Assembly (NCBI GenBank): GCA_004431415.1
Contig: QPMI01000064.1
Coordinates: 344,345 to 408,344 of the forward strand
Direction: 5' to 3'
DNA: 64,000 nucleotides
DNA from: Cyanophora paradoxa
Taxonomy: Eukaryota > Glaucocystophyceae > Cyanophorales > Cyanophoraceae
Shown here: positions 63,809 through 64,000 of the stretch, piece after piece
Layout of the letters: each line of letters starts with the position of its first letter
How positions within the stretch are numbered: the stretch's first letter is position 1
Made by a program: the position numbers and the translations under genes
Notes under the pieces: model-generated
Told to the model about the DNA's origin: nothing
What the model saw: only the letters and a program-made list of their open reading frames with translations
The model's database searches: none

Positions 63809-64000
63809 AGGAAGCACGCGCCTCGCCTGATTTTTTCTGAGGCTACGTGCGTAACCATGTCGCCAGCGCCCACATCGCCTCCGTCTTCCGCGTCGAGTCC
63901 ATCGCCTACGACTGCCTCCTGGAGGCCAGCCTTGACCCCTCCTCGCCCTTTAACGACGGCGAGGTCAGCAGCGCCCTGGAGAGGATCTGCGACGCGCTGG
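63795..64000 (+). CDS. Start of a further viral gene, cut by the window
   Basis: From an ATG near 63795 (MINNFRKHAPRLIFSEAT), then after a frame change NHVASAHIASVFRVESIAYD and PSSPFNDGEVSSALERICDA running off the end. It may instead be the C-terminal part of the ATPase gene. Not recognised. Confidence 0.4.

Overview
The window is nuclear DNA of a eukaryote with GC-rich genes, probably a single-celled alga (haptophyte- or stramenopile-like; I cannot fix the lineage). Genes have many short introns, divergent neighbours lie tens to hundreds of bases apart, and intergenic DNA is full of short palindromes. The last ~15 kb is different: intronless, tightly packed, with hallmark genes of a double-jelly-roll-capsid DNA virus. 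It reads as a virus inserted in the host chromosome.

Host part, left to right. 1-1665 (minus): start of a receptor with an ANF-type ligand-binding domain, cut by the window edge. About 1.7-7.2 kb: no gene, but several mobile elements, including a palindromic element split by a poly(A)-tailed retrocopy with a 19-bp target duplication. 7226-7806: partial duplicate of the mTERF gene end. 8147-10240 (minus): MYND zinc-finger protein. 10386-14354 (minus): large helical/coiled-coil protein. 14870-17488 (minus): mTERF-family organelle protein. 17819-22041 (plus): Thr/Ser-repeat protein with two copies of an EF-hand-like module. 22629-24746 (minus): CCDC130/CWC16 splicing factor. 24801-33716 (plus): very large low-complexity protein. 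33.7-34.3 kb: two doubtful minus-strand exons. 34612-35475 (plus): PDCD5. 35974-36453 (minus) and 36904-37595 (plus): unknown proteins. 39004-41064 (minus): TraB-family protein. 41-46.7 kb: gene-poor, with three copies of one MITE-like family. 46690-48559 (plus): unknown multi-exon gene.

Viral part (about 48.95 kb to the right edge). The left segment has small genes, several with one membrane helix, in two strand blocks, then a non-coding control region with four copies of a promoter-like module arranged as nested inverted repeats. The right segment is a minus-strand block: DUF5767-like protein, a protein of unknown function, major capsid protein, a proline-rich coiled-coil protein, small structural-type proteins, zinc-ribbon proteins, and an A22/RuvC-type Holliday junction resolvase. 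The A32-type packaging ATPase follows on the plus strand. The gene set (capsid, ATPase, resolvase, DUF5767, possible ssDNA-binding protein) fits a small relative of Nucleocytoviricota, such as the mriyavirus/Yaravirus group, better than a virophage. Most genes from 53.6 kb rightward carry one or more small frameshifts, yet within the correct frames I see almost no stop codons. This points to recent decay or to uncorrected indels in the assembly rather than an old fossil. No helicase, polymerase or integrase is visible, so the element probably continues past the window.
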